Source of the DNA: a virus
Strand: one strand, 5' to 3'
DNA length: 38,012 bases
IMG/VR virus record: IMGVR_UViG_3300032229_000682
Coordinates: 1 to 38,012 of that record
Shown here piece by piece: positions 16,665 through 25,459 of this stretch (its first letter is position 1; the number at the start of each line of letters is the position of its first letter). A program made the position numbers and the translations under genes. A model generated the notes under the pieces. It was not told where the DNA came from, did not search any database, and saw only the letters and a list, made by a program, of their open reading frames with translations.

Positions 16665-17312
16665 TTATGGACACGCAACAAAACTTGTTATCATTCCACT
16701 AGTGTCCACCTGAACCGCGTAATTATTACCTCCGAAAGTAAACTTGGTGAATCTATTATTACCATTGTATGGATTGAATAAAGATCCCCCGAAAGCTGTC
16801 TGATAAATCACAGCTCCGATAACAGGAACAGTATTTGCTTGACTTATATAGGTATAATAATTTACCGATGTAAAAGTATCACTACAAGTATTTGCTGAAG
16901 TAGGAAATGTGTTTTGACCAACCAAATGTAATCCAAAGTTTGGTGTAGTAGATGGTGTCGGAGTGAACGTAGGAGTTGTAGTCGGACTTAGAGTATTTGT
17001 AGGTGAAAGTGTTGGAGTATTTGTAGGAGTCTTAGTTATTGTAGGGGTGTTTGTGGGAGTCTTAGTTACTGTCGGAGTAACTGTAGATGTTGGTGTCGGT
17101 GTTATATAAATTACTTCTCCATCGATACAACCATTGTTGTCCTCAATTTTGATAACAATGTTTGTCTCATCATTAGGTGAGGGAACCGTAAAGGTGAAAG
17201 GAAAAGTTGAAACCGTTCCAACAGACACACAACTCGCACTAAATGCATTACAGTAATATACATCAACTGGTGTGTTTGCGGTTACTGAAGTTATTGTTAC
17301 TTGTCGACTCAT
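16665..17312 (-). CDS. Short Pro/Thr-stalk fibre protein
   Basis: A 215-residue protein with a 73-residue N-terminal domain, a Pro/Thr stalk (about 74-125) built of TPT, NTPT and LSPT units, and a C-terminal domain ending in Cys-Pro. The N-terminal domain is clearly related to that of the next gene (shared TPxDxYxC, SxFPxxF and IKxxDxNxCI), so both probably dock to the same virion site. A TATAAATA box lies eight bases before the ATG. Likely a minor fibre or decoration. Confidence 0.75.
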   Translation of the reverse strand: MSRQVTITSVTANTPVDVYYCNAFSASCVSVGTVSTFPFTFTVPSPNDETNIVIKIEDNNGCIDGEVIYITPTPTSTVTPTVTKTPTNTPTITKTPTNTPTLSPTNTLSPTTTPTFTPTPSTTPNFGLHLVGQNTFPTSANTCSDTFTSVNYYTYISQANTVPVIGAVIYQTAFGGSLFNPYNGNNRFTKFTFGGNNYAVQVDTSGMITSFVACP

Positions 17313-17320
17313 AATTTTTT

Positions 17321-17328
17321 TATTTATA
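17321..17328 (-). promoter_or_regulatory. Candidate T4-like late promoter box
   Basis: TATAAATA on the minus strand equals the T4 late-promoter -10 consensus and lies eight bases before the ATG at 17312. Weaker forms, TATACAAA before 24184 and TATAATAA before 16601, occur at comparable positions. In an AT-rich genome this can be chance. Confidence 0.35.
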
Positions 17329-20300
17329 TACCTCCGTCAGTAATTGACCAATTGTTTGGGGCTCCTGTCAAAATGTTTCTTCCTGATTGTCCAGCAGCAG
17401 TGTATTTTATTGTATTGAAATCGATCACTATATTAGGTTGTAGGGTCAACAAACTCCATCCATTATAAATAGCATTAAGGTTAGTTGCACTATAATTCGT
17501 AAATGTTTTATTGTTCATGAAATCTACAAAATTAGTCACATTAGAAATATCCCAGCTTCCGATATTTTGATCGAAAATACTTGCACTATTGAACATTCCC
17601 TCCATATCTGTTACACTCGAAACATCCCATCCACCAATGTTTTGATTGAAGTTTGCTGCCAAATAGAACATTTCTAGCATGTTAGTGACACTAGATACAT
17701 CCCATCCACTGATGTTTTGATTGAATGCCGCCGCACTTCGGAACATTCTACTCATATCGGTGACATTTGAAACATCCCAACCACCAATATTTTGATTAAA
17801 TGTAGTCGCGTCCCAAAACATTCCTGCCATGCTTGTTACTCCTGATACATTCCAATTACTGACATTTCCATTAAAATTGTCCGCACCATAGAACATTAAC
17901 TCCATTGTAGTTACATTTGAAACGTTCCAACTATTAAGATTTTGATTAAAACTATTTGCATTAGAAAACATGAAGAACATATCTGTTACACTCGAAACAT
18001 CCCATGTATCAATATTTTGGTTAAATGCTAAAGCGCTATTAAACATCGATCCCATATCTGTTACACTCGAAACATCCCAAGAACTAATATCCTGATTGAA
18101 GATTGACGCTGAAGCAAACATTTGACCCATATTTGTTACATTTGAAACGTTCCAACTACCAATATTTCGGTTAAAACTAACTGCAGATAGAAACATTTGG
18201 CCCATATTGGTCACCCCTGAAACATTCCAAGATGTTATGTCTCCATTGAATACATTGGCCAAACTAAACATTCCCGCCATGTTCGTAACATTAGAAACAT
18301 TCCAACTATTCAAACTCTGATTGAAACTATCCGCATTAGTGAACATAGACGCCATGTTCGTAACGTTAGAAACATTCCAAGAATCAATATTTTGGTTGAA
18401 TGATGATGCAGAACCAAACATACCAATCATGGTTGTGACGTTAGATACATTCCATCCACTTATACTTTGGTTGAATGAAGTTGCTTGATCGAACATTTGA
18501 ACCATAGTTGTGGCGTTCGAAACATTCCAAGAACTAATGTTGCTATCAAATGCTGTTGCTCCTTGGAACATATAGGAAAAAGTTGTAGCACTTGATACGT
18601 TCCAAGTGTTCAAATCTTGATTGAAACTACTTGCAAATTGGAACATACCCCCCATATTTGTAACATTAGAAACATCCCAACTACCAATATCCTGATTGAA
18701 ATCTTGTGCCGCTGAGAACATGTAAGACGTATTAGTCACGTTTGAAACATCCCAAGAACTTATATCATCGTTAAAATTAGTTGCCCCTTGAAACATGCTC
18801 AGCATGTTAGTTATGTTACTTACATCCCACAAATTTATATTGTTAATTGTAGTCAACCCACTACATCCATAGAACATTTGCGCTAATGTAGTCATAGATG
18901 ATAAATCAGGAGTATCAGTGACTCCAGTCAAAGTTAAATTAAAACAGTTGGAGAATTGTGTTGTAATATCACCTAAAACCACATTCCCGAAAGATATAAT
19001 AGTCAGAAGTTTATTCCTATCACCTCCTCCTCCAAATCCGAAGTCTTCGCAAGTTCCACTAATTGTAATTGTATATTGGCCAGGACTTGCGTAAGTATGA
19101 GTCACTTCAGGTTGGTTCCAAGACGTGATTGTGTTGGTGTTACTATCACCCCAATTCACAACAAAATTATAAACTCCGCTTGATTGAAGCGGTAATGCAA
19201 TCTGATTTGAAGCACTCGACCCCACACTAGTATTCGAAGTATTCCAAACTGAAACGAATGGTGTAAATCCACCAGACGTAGGGGATGGCGTTGGAGTTGT
19301 TGTAGTTGTTGTTGTATTTGTTGGCGTCGCAGTAGGTGTAATATTAATTGTTGAAGTATTAGTTGGAGTTGTTGTAGTTGTTGGTGTAGTTGTTGGAGTT
19401 GAAGTGGTTGTTGGTGTATTTGTTGGGGTTCTTGTAGTTGTTGGTGTATTTGTTGGGGTTCTTGTAGTTGTTGGTGTATTTGTTGGGGTCAATGTTGGCG
19501 TTGCAGTAGGTGTTGGTGTCAATTGAGGACAATTCAATAAAGTACCAAATGGATTCAAATAAGCCACATCATTCACTTCATATCCATTATATTGAGTAAA
19601 TTGGCCAACCAAAAGATATGTAGAGTTGGATAATATTAGACCTAAATTATATGATGTACCAGCGAAAAGAAGCCCAGTACCCGTGTTAAATGTATTATCA
19701 ATTGACCCGTCACTATTCAATCGAATCAGTCCATTTGCAGTGGTTCCATTATATGAGTCATAATCACCAACGATAAAATATTTACTAGAATCTTGAATTA
19801 CGACAGATGTAAATGTCAGACCTGATGTTCGGTCAAATCCAGATCCAGAATTGAATGTGTTATCTATAGTTCCATTACTATTCAATCTGACTATTTGACG
19901 AGCAGTCTGTCCACTATATTCGAAATACGCCCCCACAGCCATTATCTTACCATCATCTTGAACCAAACCAGAATATGTAGTTCCATTGAATCCTGTGCCT
20001 GTTGTGAATGTGCCATCTACCGTTCCATTATCGTTCAACCTCAGAATACGATTGTGAGAGTTCCCGTTAAAGGTCGTAAAGCTACCGAATATTAGTTTTT
20101 TACCATCACTTTGAATAACGATATCAAAGACTGCAGTATTGAAACCTGTTCCAATACTGAAAGTATTATCAACACTACCATTACTATTCAACCTTATTAA
20201 TCCATTGAATAAATTACCATCATATTGTGTGAATATACCACCAACTAATATTTTTCCATCAGTTTGTACTTTAATAACCCAAACAGTATTATTAAATCCT

Positions 20301-20881
20301 ACTCCACTGTTAAAGGTGTTATCAATGGTTCCATCATTATTCAATCGAATGATTCGATTAGCTGAAGATCCACTATATGAAGTAAAATTACCTCCAACCA
20401 ATATTTTACCATCACTTTGTACTCTAACTTCATTAACATCAGAATTAAATCCAGTCCCAATATTGAATGTATAATCAATATTTCCATTCCCATTCAATCG
20501 AACTATTCGGTTATAAGATTGACCACTATATGTTGTGAATAAACCACCATAAATTAGTCTTCCACTCAAATCTTCGGTAACAACCTCAGCTTGATTGTTG
20601 AATCCCCCATCGAGTTCGTAACAGAAATCCCAAGGAGTTGGTGTGGGAGTTGGAAAGAATTGAACCGCACTACTTCCTGATATAATACAGTTATTTGCAT
20701 CAATTGCCTTGATCATATAATTTGGCGAAGTGTTGTATGGTGCTGGTATGTTAAACACATAAGGGAAAGATGAGCTATTTATAGTTGAAATATAAAAACA
20801 ACCACTACCATCCGTTTGACAAACATATATGTCGTAAGGGGTTTGTCCTGTTATATTATTTATCGTACATTGAACTTCCAT
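17324..20881 (-). CDS. Adhesin fibre: delta-60 propeller, Pro/Thr stalk, PKD-like domain, BspA repeats
   Basis: A 1185-residue modular protein. Residues 1-75 are an anchor domain shared with the 215-residue gene. Residues from about 90 to 440 hold seven delta-60 repeats (units such as SDGKILVGGNFT and RLNNDGTIDNTFN), expected to form a seven-bladed beta-propeller. A Pro/Thr stalk (about 450-540) follows, then a PKD-like domain (VNWGDSNTNTI, HTYASPGQYTITISG). The C-terminal half has 18 BspA/DUF285 units of 25 residues, each starting WDVSNVTNM or a variant and containing MF and FNQNI. There is no signal peptide, so export by a host secretion system is unlikely; a virion fibre fits better. I infer host-surface binding. 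Confidence 0.85.
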   Translation of the reverse strand: MEVQCTINNITGQTPYDIYVCQTDGSGCFYISTINSSSFPYVFNIPAPYNTSPNYMIKAIDANNCIISGSSAVQFFPTPTPTPWDFCYELDGGFNNQAEVVTEDLSGRLIYGGLFTTYSGQSYNRIVRLNGNGNIDYTFNIGTGFNSDVNEVRVQSDGKILVGGNFTSYSGSSANRIIRLNNDGTIDNTFNSGVGFNNTVWVIKVQTDGKILVGGIFTQYDGNLFNGLIRLNSNGSVDNTFSIGTGFNTAVFDIVIQSDGKKLIFGSFTTFNGNSHNRILRLNDNGTVDGTFTTGTGFNGTTYSGLVQDDGKIMAVGAYFEYSGQTARQIVRLNSNGTIDNTFNSGSGFDRTSGLTFTSVVIQDSSKYFIVGDYDSYNGTTANGLIRLNSDGSIDNTFNTGTGLLFAGTSYNLGLILSNSTYLLVGQFTQYNGYEVNDVAYLNPFGTLLNCPQLTPTPTATPTLTPTNTPTTTRTPTNTPTTTRTPTNTPTTTSTPTTTPTTTTTPTNTSTINITPTATPTNTTTTTTTPTPSPTSGGFTPFVSVWNTSNTSVGSSASNQIALPLQSSGVYNFVVNWGDSNTNTITSWNQPEVTHTYASPGQYTITISGTCEDFGFGGGGDRNKLLTIISFGNVVLGDITTQFSNCFNLTLTGVTDTPDLSSMTTLAQMFYGCSGLTTINNINLWDVSNITNMLSMFQGATNFNDDISSWDVSNVTNTSYMFSAAQDFNQDIGSWDVSNVTNMGGMFQFASSFNQDLNTWNVSSATTFSYMFQGATAFDSNISSWNVSNATTMVQMFDQATSFNQSISGWNVSNVTTMIGMFGSASSFNQNIDSWNVSNVTNMASMFTNADSFNQSLNSWNVSNVTNMAGMFSLANVFNGDITSWNVSGVTNMGQMFLSAVSFNRNIGSWNVSNVTNMGQMFASASIFNQDISSWDVSSVTDMGSMFNSALAFNQNIDTWDVSSVTDMFFMFSNANSFNQNLNSWNVSNVTTMELMFYGADNFNGNVSNWNVSGVTSMAGMFWDATTFNQNIGGWDVSNVTDMSRMFRSAAAFNQNISGWDVSSVTNMLEMFYLAANFNQNIGGWDVSSVTDMEGMFNSASIFDQNIGSWDISNVTNFVDFMNNKTFTNYSATNLNAIYNGWSLLTLQPNIVIDFNTIKYTAAGQSGRNILTGAPNNWSITDGGI
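17530..18850 (-). repeat. Eighteen tandem 75-bp BspA-type coding repeats
   Basis: The coding strand repeats a 75-base unit encoding W(D/N)VSNVTxMxxMF, about 18 times, diverged at DNA level but strictly 25 codons long. The constant length and conserved Trp, Met-Phe and Phe-Asn positions show selection for a regular solenoid. Recombination between units could change copy number. Confidence 0.85.
19411..19490 (-). repeat. Near-perfect 30-bp tandem repeat in a Pro/Thr stalk
   Basis: A 30-base unit occurs at 19411-19440, exactly again at 19441-19470, and partially at 19471-19490. It encodes the repeated TPTNTPTTTR of the fibre stalk. Exact copies suggest recent duplication by slippage or recombination, in frame, lengthening the stalk. 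Confidence 0.8.
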
Positions 20882-20893
20882 TTCGAATTTTGT

Positions 20894-23800
20894 TTAACAT
20901 TGTGTTGATGATAATCCAGTTACAACACCTGATCCATTAAGATCCCAGTTTGCACCTTGGTGGAATACATATATCTCACTAACCACTGTTGTCAAATTAG
21001 AGTTGTCATATAATATACATCCCACATTTATCTCTGTACAGTTAGAATATAATGTCTTAGGGTTAATTATTGCGTCGGAACAAGCGTCGGCAACACTCAC
21101 ATTACTAACTCCGCTATTTCCAAATGTTCCGAGGTTAGCTGTTGCACAAGTGACACAATCAGTGTAGGTCTGACTCGGAACACCTGTAAAATAATTCCCT
21201 CCAAAGTTGATTGGAGTAACTTTTGGAGGAGCAATGTAAGATGTATTAAATTGCCCAACATAATACCAACAATTTCCGTTAGTATCTTTGAACACTTCAT
21301 TGACCGCAATAGTAAAACCAACTGGTTGTGTTTGAATTACTTGAGTAAAGCTTCCCACTCCCCCACCAATTCTGTTACAAGATTGATACACATACAAGAA
21401 GTTTGGTGTTGCCGATGGCGACGCAGTTATAGATGGTGTTGGAGTATTGGTAGCCGTTGGCGAACTTGTTTGTGTAGGGGTTGGAGGAGGTGTTGTTCCA
21501 ACGGTTGCGGTCTGAGATGGTGTCGCAGTTTGTGTAGCTGTCACACTTGGAGTAATTCCCGCAGTTGATGTTGGAGTATTGGTTGGCGTTGATGTCGTAG
21601 TTGGTGTTGGAGTTGGGATGGTGCTACAATATTCACAAGAAGCATATATCTGAGTGATAGCCCCCAAATTACTATTTGAAGATAAATTCTTATCGTCTCG
21701 AGTGTAAACTACGCATCGATTTACACCATTAACTTGAACAAACATTGTCATTCCAATAACCACAGGGGTTCCATCGAAAGACAGAGAATCTGCGGTATAG
21801 AATTCTTCCCCTGATCCACAATCCGTGAGAACTTTTACTGAAACACAACTGAAAGTTTGATCCATAATTCCATAGGTCACTACCCCTTCGATTGAAACGG
21901 TTTTAGTGAGAGTCACCGATGGAGTCAAAGTTACCGTTGGAGTTGAAGGATTATATCCACTCAGACTGAAATTAATACCAACTCCACTACAAAAATTTCC
22001 AGTTGGTGAAGGGGTTGGAGTTACTCCAAACGATGATATTGTAAAGTTTACGTCATCACAAGCTATACTTGGAGTTGGAGTTACAGGAGGAACGTAAGCA
22101 CAATCGAAATATGCGTCGAAGTCGAACGTCGAACAATCTATTGCGGTTGGAGTTGGTGTCGGACAAACCCCTCCACTGAAATCATTGGCTGAAATATCAG
22201 GACACTGAGATTTACAAGGGTAAGACCCTCTCAACAAACAAGAACCTCCCAATGATGTACTCAAACACCAATAATTACCAGTGTGGTAAATAACAGCAGA
22301 GGTCAAACCATCTCCAGAATAATATAACCTTGAGTTGTAAGTTCCTGCTACTTCATAATTTCCATTATACCCTGAAAAAGAAGGTAAAGTTGTATAGAAA
22401 CAAAAATCAGTAAATGCACATGCGGAAGGTGAAGGTGATACGGTTGGTGTTTGAGTTGGAGTAGGTTGTGGTGTGTTAGTAGGTGTTGGAGTCGGAACAC
22501 AAAATGAACAATCATCAAAATCAGGATCATTCAAATCAGGTCCACCTGGACCTGAGAATTCAACAAAACTATAACATTCTCCGTTATATAGATAAGCCGC
22601 TCCAAAGAATGCAGTATCTTCTTTTACGTTAGCATAAAATACCGATCCATTAGAACATTTATATAATAAAGCGGCAACATTAGATTCTGTAGGACAAACT
22701 GCGTCAGCGCATCCAGACGCGGTCTGAGTAAAACTGTATCCACCTCCATCATATAAAGCTCCTGCGCCAGTTGTTGCAACAACCGTTGCACATCCTTCAA
22801 ATTCAACTCCTCCACTTATATAATACACCAACCCTGGAGTTAGTGTCATCGGGATGTCAAAAAATCTGAATATATTTAAACTGTTTGTACAATCTTGGAA
22901 TTGGACAGTATAACCTGGAGTTTGTGTTGGTGTTGGAGTTTGAGTCGACGTTGAAGTATTTGTTGGAGTTTGAGTCGATGTTTGAGTTGGAGTTGAAGTA
23001 TTTGTTGGAGTTTGAGTCGATGTTTTAGTTGGGGTTTGGGTTGAAGTTTGAGTTGGTGTCCCTGTCGGTGTAGACGTATTAGTCGGTGTTTGGGTTGAAG
23101 TTTGACTTGGTGTTTGAGTTGGAGTTTGAGTAGGTGTTTCTGTAGGTGTAGATGTGTTAGTTGGTGTTTGTGTTGGAGTTTGAGTAGGTGTTTGTGTAAT
23201 AGTCTCAGTTGGTGTTTGTGTTGGAGTCTCGGTAGGTGTTGTTGTTGGAGTCTCGGTAGGTGTTGGTGATAACCCACTTGTTGATGTATTAGTCTGAGTA
23301 ACAGTCTGAGTTGGTGTCTGAGTTGATGTTTCTGTTGGAGTTGTGGTTGGGGTTTCTGTTGGCGTAGGGCTCAATCCCGAGGTTACGGTTGCACTTGGTG
23401 TCGCAGTTTGAGTAGGTGTTTCTGTTGGAGTAGCAGTCTGAGTTGGTGTTTCTGTTGGTGCAGGAGGATTACAGTCACATTGACTGTCAAGACAACTAAT
23501 CCCTAAATTGTTAAAATTACACGTATCACTAAGTATTGAAACAGCACAAAGTGTATAACATAAACCAGCATCTTCAGGTGGTATATTGAAATTTATTGTG
23601 TTGCCAAACTGGTTGATATATTGGACACTGCATCCTCCAAATGGAACTGAAGGTAAAATCCAGCATGTAGCAGTACTCAAAGTTTGAGTAGGAGTTAGTG
23701 TTGGTGTCGGAGTTGGAGTTTCAGTATTGGTTGGAGTTTGCGTTGGTGTTTGGTTAGTAGGTGTATTTGATGGTGTTTGGGGTGGGGTTGAATTTGGTGT

Positions 23801-24184
23801 TGGGTTTGGCGTTGGTGCTGGACCACAATCAACTTCAATATCATACGCATCGGTAGTAGGTGCACCTGGATCTGCTGGTCCAATAAGAATATCAACTGAA
23901 TATGACTTTGTATTATCGTATGTAATTGTTGAAAAAAAATACGAAGTTGGTCCACTCAGAGTTGCTCCCCAAGGTCCAGGGTAGGTTGCGAATCCTATCC
24001 ATCCAGAATTTTCAACAGGAGTTCCATCAATTTTGACTGTGAAATAATCAGGTCTTTCTATAGAACCAACTGTAATGTCAATAGAGGATCCGTTAGCCAA
24101 TCCCGTAAAGTCCAAGTCATAAACTTGGGTTATTGAATCAAACCCTGTATACCCACTATTTAAGATTGTACTACAACTCGACAT
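20894..24184 (-). CDS. Large Pro/Thr-stalk adhesin with multiple Cys-rich modules
   Basis: A 1096-residue protein. An N-terminal beta-rich domain (1-123) precedes alternating Pro/Thr stalks and Cys-containing globular modules. The main stalk, about residues 240-425, is almost wholly made of [10 protein letters not shown] and NTSTPT units. Other stalks lie near 124-170, 565-585, 855-930. The modules share a pattern such as Cys-Asp-Cys or FCFYTT with paired cysteines, but I do not recognise the domain. It has no signal peptide. It is the first gene of the minus-strand structural run, beside the divergent start of the glycosyltransferase operon. The Thr-rich stalks are the most obvious candidate substrates for the neighbouring O-glycosyltransferases. 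Confidence 0.75.
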   Translation of the reverse strand: MSSCSTILNSGYTGFDSITQVYDLDFTGLANGSSIDITVGSIERPDYFTVKIDGTPVENSGWIGFATYPGPWGATLSGPTSYFFSTITYDNTKSYSVDILIGPADPGAPTTDAYDIEVDCGPAPTPNPTPNSTPPQTPSNTPTNQTPTQTPTNTETPTPTPTLTPTQTLSTATCWILPSVPFGGCSVQYINQFGNTINFNIPPEDAGLCYTLCAVSILSDTCNFNNLGISCLDSQCDCNPPAPTETPTQTATPTETPTQTATPSATVTSGLSPTPTETPTTTPTETSTQTPTQTVTQTNTSTSGLSPTPTETPTTTPTETPTQTPTETITQTPTQTPTQTPTNTSTPTETPTQTPTQTPSQTSTQTPTNTSTPTGTPTQTSTQTPTKTSTQTPTNTSTPTQTSTQTPTNTSTSTQTPTPTQTPGYTVQFQDCTNSLNIFRFFDIPMTLTPGLVYYISGGVEFEGCATVVATTGAGALYDGGGYSFTQTASGCADAVCPTESNVAALLYKCSNGSVFYANVKEDTAFFGAAYLYNGECYSFVEFSGPGGPDLNDPDFDDCSFCVPTPTPTNTPQPTPTQTPTVSPSPSACAFTDFCFYTTLPSFSGYNGNYEVAGTYNSRLYYSGDGLTSAVIYHTGNYWCLSTSLGGSCLLRGSYPCKSQCPDISANDFSGGVCPTPTPTAIDCSTFDFDAYFDCAYVPPVTPTPSIACDDVNFTISSFGVTPTPSPTGNFCSGVGINFSLSGYNPSTPTVTLTPSVTLTKTVSIEGVVTYGIMDQTFSCVSVKVLTDCGSGEEFYTADSLSFDGTPVVIGMTMFVQVNGVNRCVVYTRDDKNLSSNSNLGAITQIYASCEYCSTIPTPTPTTTSTPTNTPTSTAGITPSVTATQTATPSQTATVGTTPPPTPTQTSSPTATNTPTPSITASPSATPNFLYVYQSCNRIGGGVGSFTQVIQTQPVGFTIAVNEVFKDTNGNCWYYVGQFNTSYIAPPKVTPINFGGNYFTGVPSQTYTDCVTCATANLGTFGNSGVSNVSVADACSDAIINPKTLYSNCTEINVGCILYDNSNLTTVVSEIYVFHQGANWDLNGSGVVTGLSSTQC
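22910..23460 (-). repeat. Low-complexity Pro/Thr coding repeats
   Basis: About 550 bases consist of imperfect 18-24 base units that read GTTGGTGTTTGAGTTGGAGT or variants on the plus strand and encode TPTQTPTNT on the minus strand. The run is strongly G/T-skewed on the plus strand. Similar, shorter runs lie at 15880-15970, 16150-16310, 16950-17100 and 19280-19510. They favour slippage and recombination. Confidence 0.8.
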
Positions 24185-24202
24185 AAAAATTTTTTTGTAT
24201 AA

Positions 24203-24210
24203 TATAAATA
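24203..24210 (+). promoter_or_regulatory. Candidate T4-like late promoter box for the plus-strand operon
   Basis: TATAAATA on the plus strand lies in the 111-base divergent region between the large adhesin gene and the small plus-strand frame. It equals the T4 late -10 consensus and would give a leader of about 80 bases. Chance occurrence in AT-rich DNA is possible. Confidence 0.35.
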
Positions 24211-24295
24211 ACCAGTCTAAAGGTTTTTACTCATCCCAAAATATAGTTTTCTAAAAAAACAAATAAAGTAGACCTTGGATAATATTTATTGATGT

Positions 24296-24463
24296 ATGAA
24301 ACTCTTGAAGACAATACAAAATATTATCAAGGAAGCTCAAGACCAATATGAGGCAGCATGTGACACTTGTGTAACTGTAGAAGAACTTGACAGATTGGAA
24401 AAACGTTATAAAGATTCTCTCAAACTTCTCAAATTATACAATTCTGAGAAAAAAACTAGATAA
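24296..24463 (+). CDS. Small charged helical protein (55 aa)
   Basis: A 55-codon frame from ATG at 24296 to TAA at 24461 encodes MKLLKTIQNIIKEAQDQYEA, then two cysteines (ACDTCVTVEEL) and a Lys/Leu-rich helical tail. It is the first plus-strand frame after the strand switch and precedes the glycosyltransferase gene by 53 bases. Composition is protein-like and probably coiled coil. The function is unknown. An overlapping ATG at 24292 gives only 19 codons. Confidence 0.65.
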   Translation: MKLLKTIQNIIKEAQDQYEAACDTCVTVEELDRLEKRYKDSLKLLKLYNSEKKTR

Positions 24464-24516
24464 ACACACCATTAGTTTATAGATTTTGACCTCAGTCTTT
24501 CATATATTTTTTTAAT

Positions 24517-25458
24517 ATGAAAGAACCATTATTAGATTTACACTTATGTAAAGGACTCGGAGACACAATTTGTTCCACTCCATCTTTGAGAAAACTTTTT
24601 GACGTATACGGAAAAAGAATCTCTGTATTGACTGATTTCCCTCAGTTATTTAAAAACAACAAGTATGTAAATAAAATTTACAATACAGATAATTCCAATA
24701 GGGAGGAATTACAAGAAAATTATGAATTGCTAGTAAGTTTTGCCCCCAACTTAGAGAACAAATATGATCTCGGTTTGAGACATAACGTGATGGATATTAG
24801 ACAATTTCATGCCGCAGGTCTTGGATTTCAACTTTTACCCGAGGAGTGTCAAATGGATTTTTTCCCCGATGAATGGAAACCAATACCTGATCTACCTGAA
24901 AAATTTGTTGTGATACATCCCGTTCAATCTTGGCCATCAAGAACTTGGTCAGGAGAAAAATGGGTATTACTTACAACCATGTTGAACGATTATGGGATTT
25001 CAGTTATTTCGGTTGGTAGAACTTCCCACGAGGATGGGTTTCACCAAGTTCAAAAACCAATTTTTGATTTCCCAATTAGAGATGGATTGAATTTGATGAA
25101 CCTGACATCAATTTCTCAAACTTGGTGGTTAATACAAAAAAGTCTGGCAGTTGTTACAATGGATTCAGGCATTCTACATTTAGCAGGAACTACGGATGCA
25201 AATATTATTCAACTTGGTGGTTCGATAAACCATAAATTAAGGGCCCCTTACAGAAATGGTTCACAAGACTACAAATATCATTATGTCGATGGTGCTTGTA
25301 AAATCGCTTGTGCGTCTGATATGAGATATGGAGTGAAAGAATGGAATTCTATTCGAGGAATCCCTCCGTTGATTGGATGTTTGGAAAACAAATCAGAATT
25401 TGTTTGTCATCCAAACGTTATTCAAGTTTTCAATAAATTAATTGAAATTATTAAATAA
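24517..25458 (+). CDS. Glycosyltransferase family 9 (heptosyltransferase-like)
   Basis: A 313-residue GT-B enzyme of family 9, the group of ADP-heptose:LPS heptosyltransferases such as WaaC and WaaF. The N-terminal GLGDTICSTPSLRKL motif is at residues 14-28. The nucleotide-sugar binding half has VVIHPVQSWPSRTWSGEKW and TMDSGILHLAGTT. GT9 members usually have a His or Asp-rich GLGDxxxxTPxxxxL start as here. Three CxxC-like positions near the end (CKIACAS, GCLENK) are of unknown use. It is the first enzyme of the operon, its stop two bases from the next start. The donor is not determined; heptose is suggested by the TibC-like domain next door. Confidence 0.85.
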   Translation: MKEPLLDLHLCKGLGDTICSTPSLRKLFDVYGKRISVLTDFPQLFKNNKYVNKIYNTDNSNREELQENYELLVSFAPNLENKYDLGLRHNVMDIRQFHAAGLGFQLLPEECQMDFFPDEWKPIPDLPEKFVVIHPVQSWPSRTWSGEKWVLLTTMLNDYGISVISVGRTSHEDGFHQVQKPIFDFPIRDGLNLMNLTSISQTWWLIQKSLAVVTMDSGILHLAGTTDANIIQLGGSINHKLRAPYRNGSQDYKYHYVDGACKIACASDMRYGVKEWNSIRGIPPLIGCLENKSEFVCHPNVIQVFNKLIEIIK

Positions 25459-25459
25459 G

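Noticed and set aside
22910-23460. Regular repeats resembling a CRISPR array
   Set aside because: The units are short, imperfect, without unique spacers, and lie wholly inside a Pro/Thr-coding frame.
24440-24485. Hairpin between the 55-codon frame and the GT9 gene
   Set aside because: The stem is only six base pairs with a nine-base loop and no T-tract; too weak to call a terminator.
25442-25459. TTG start for the five-domain enzyme
   Set aside because: The ATG at 25460 lies just past the GT9 stop, a better arrangement than a TTG inside that gene.
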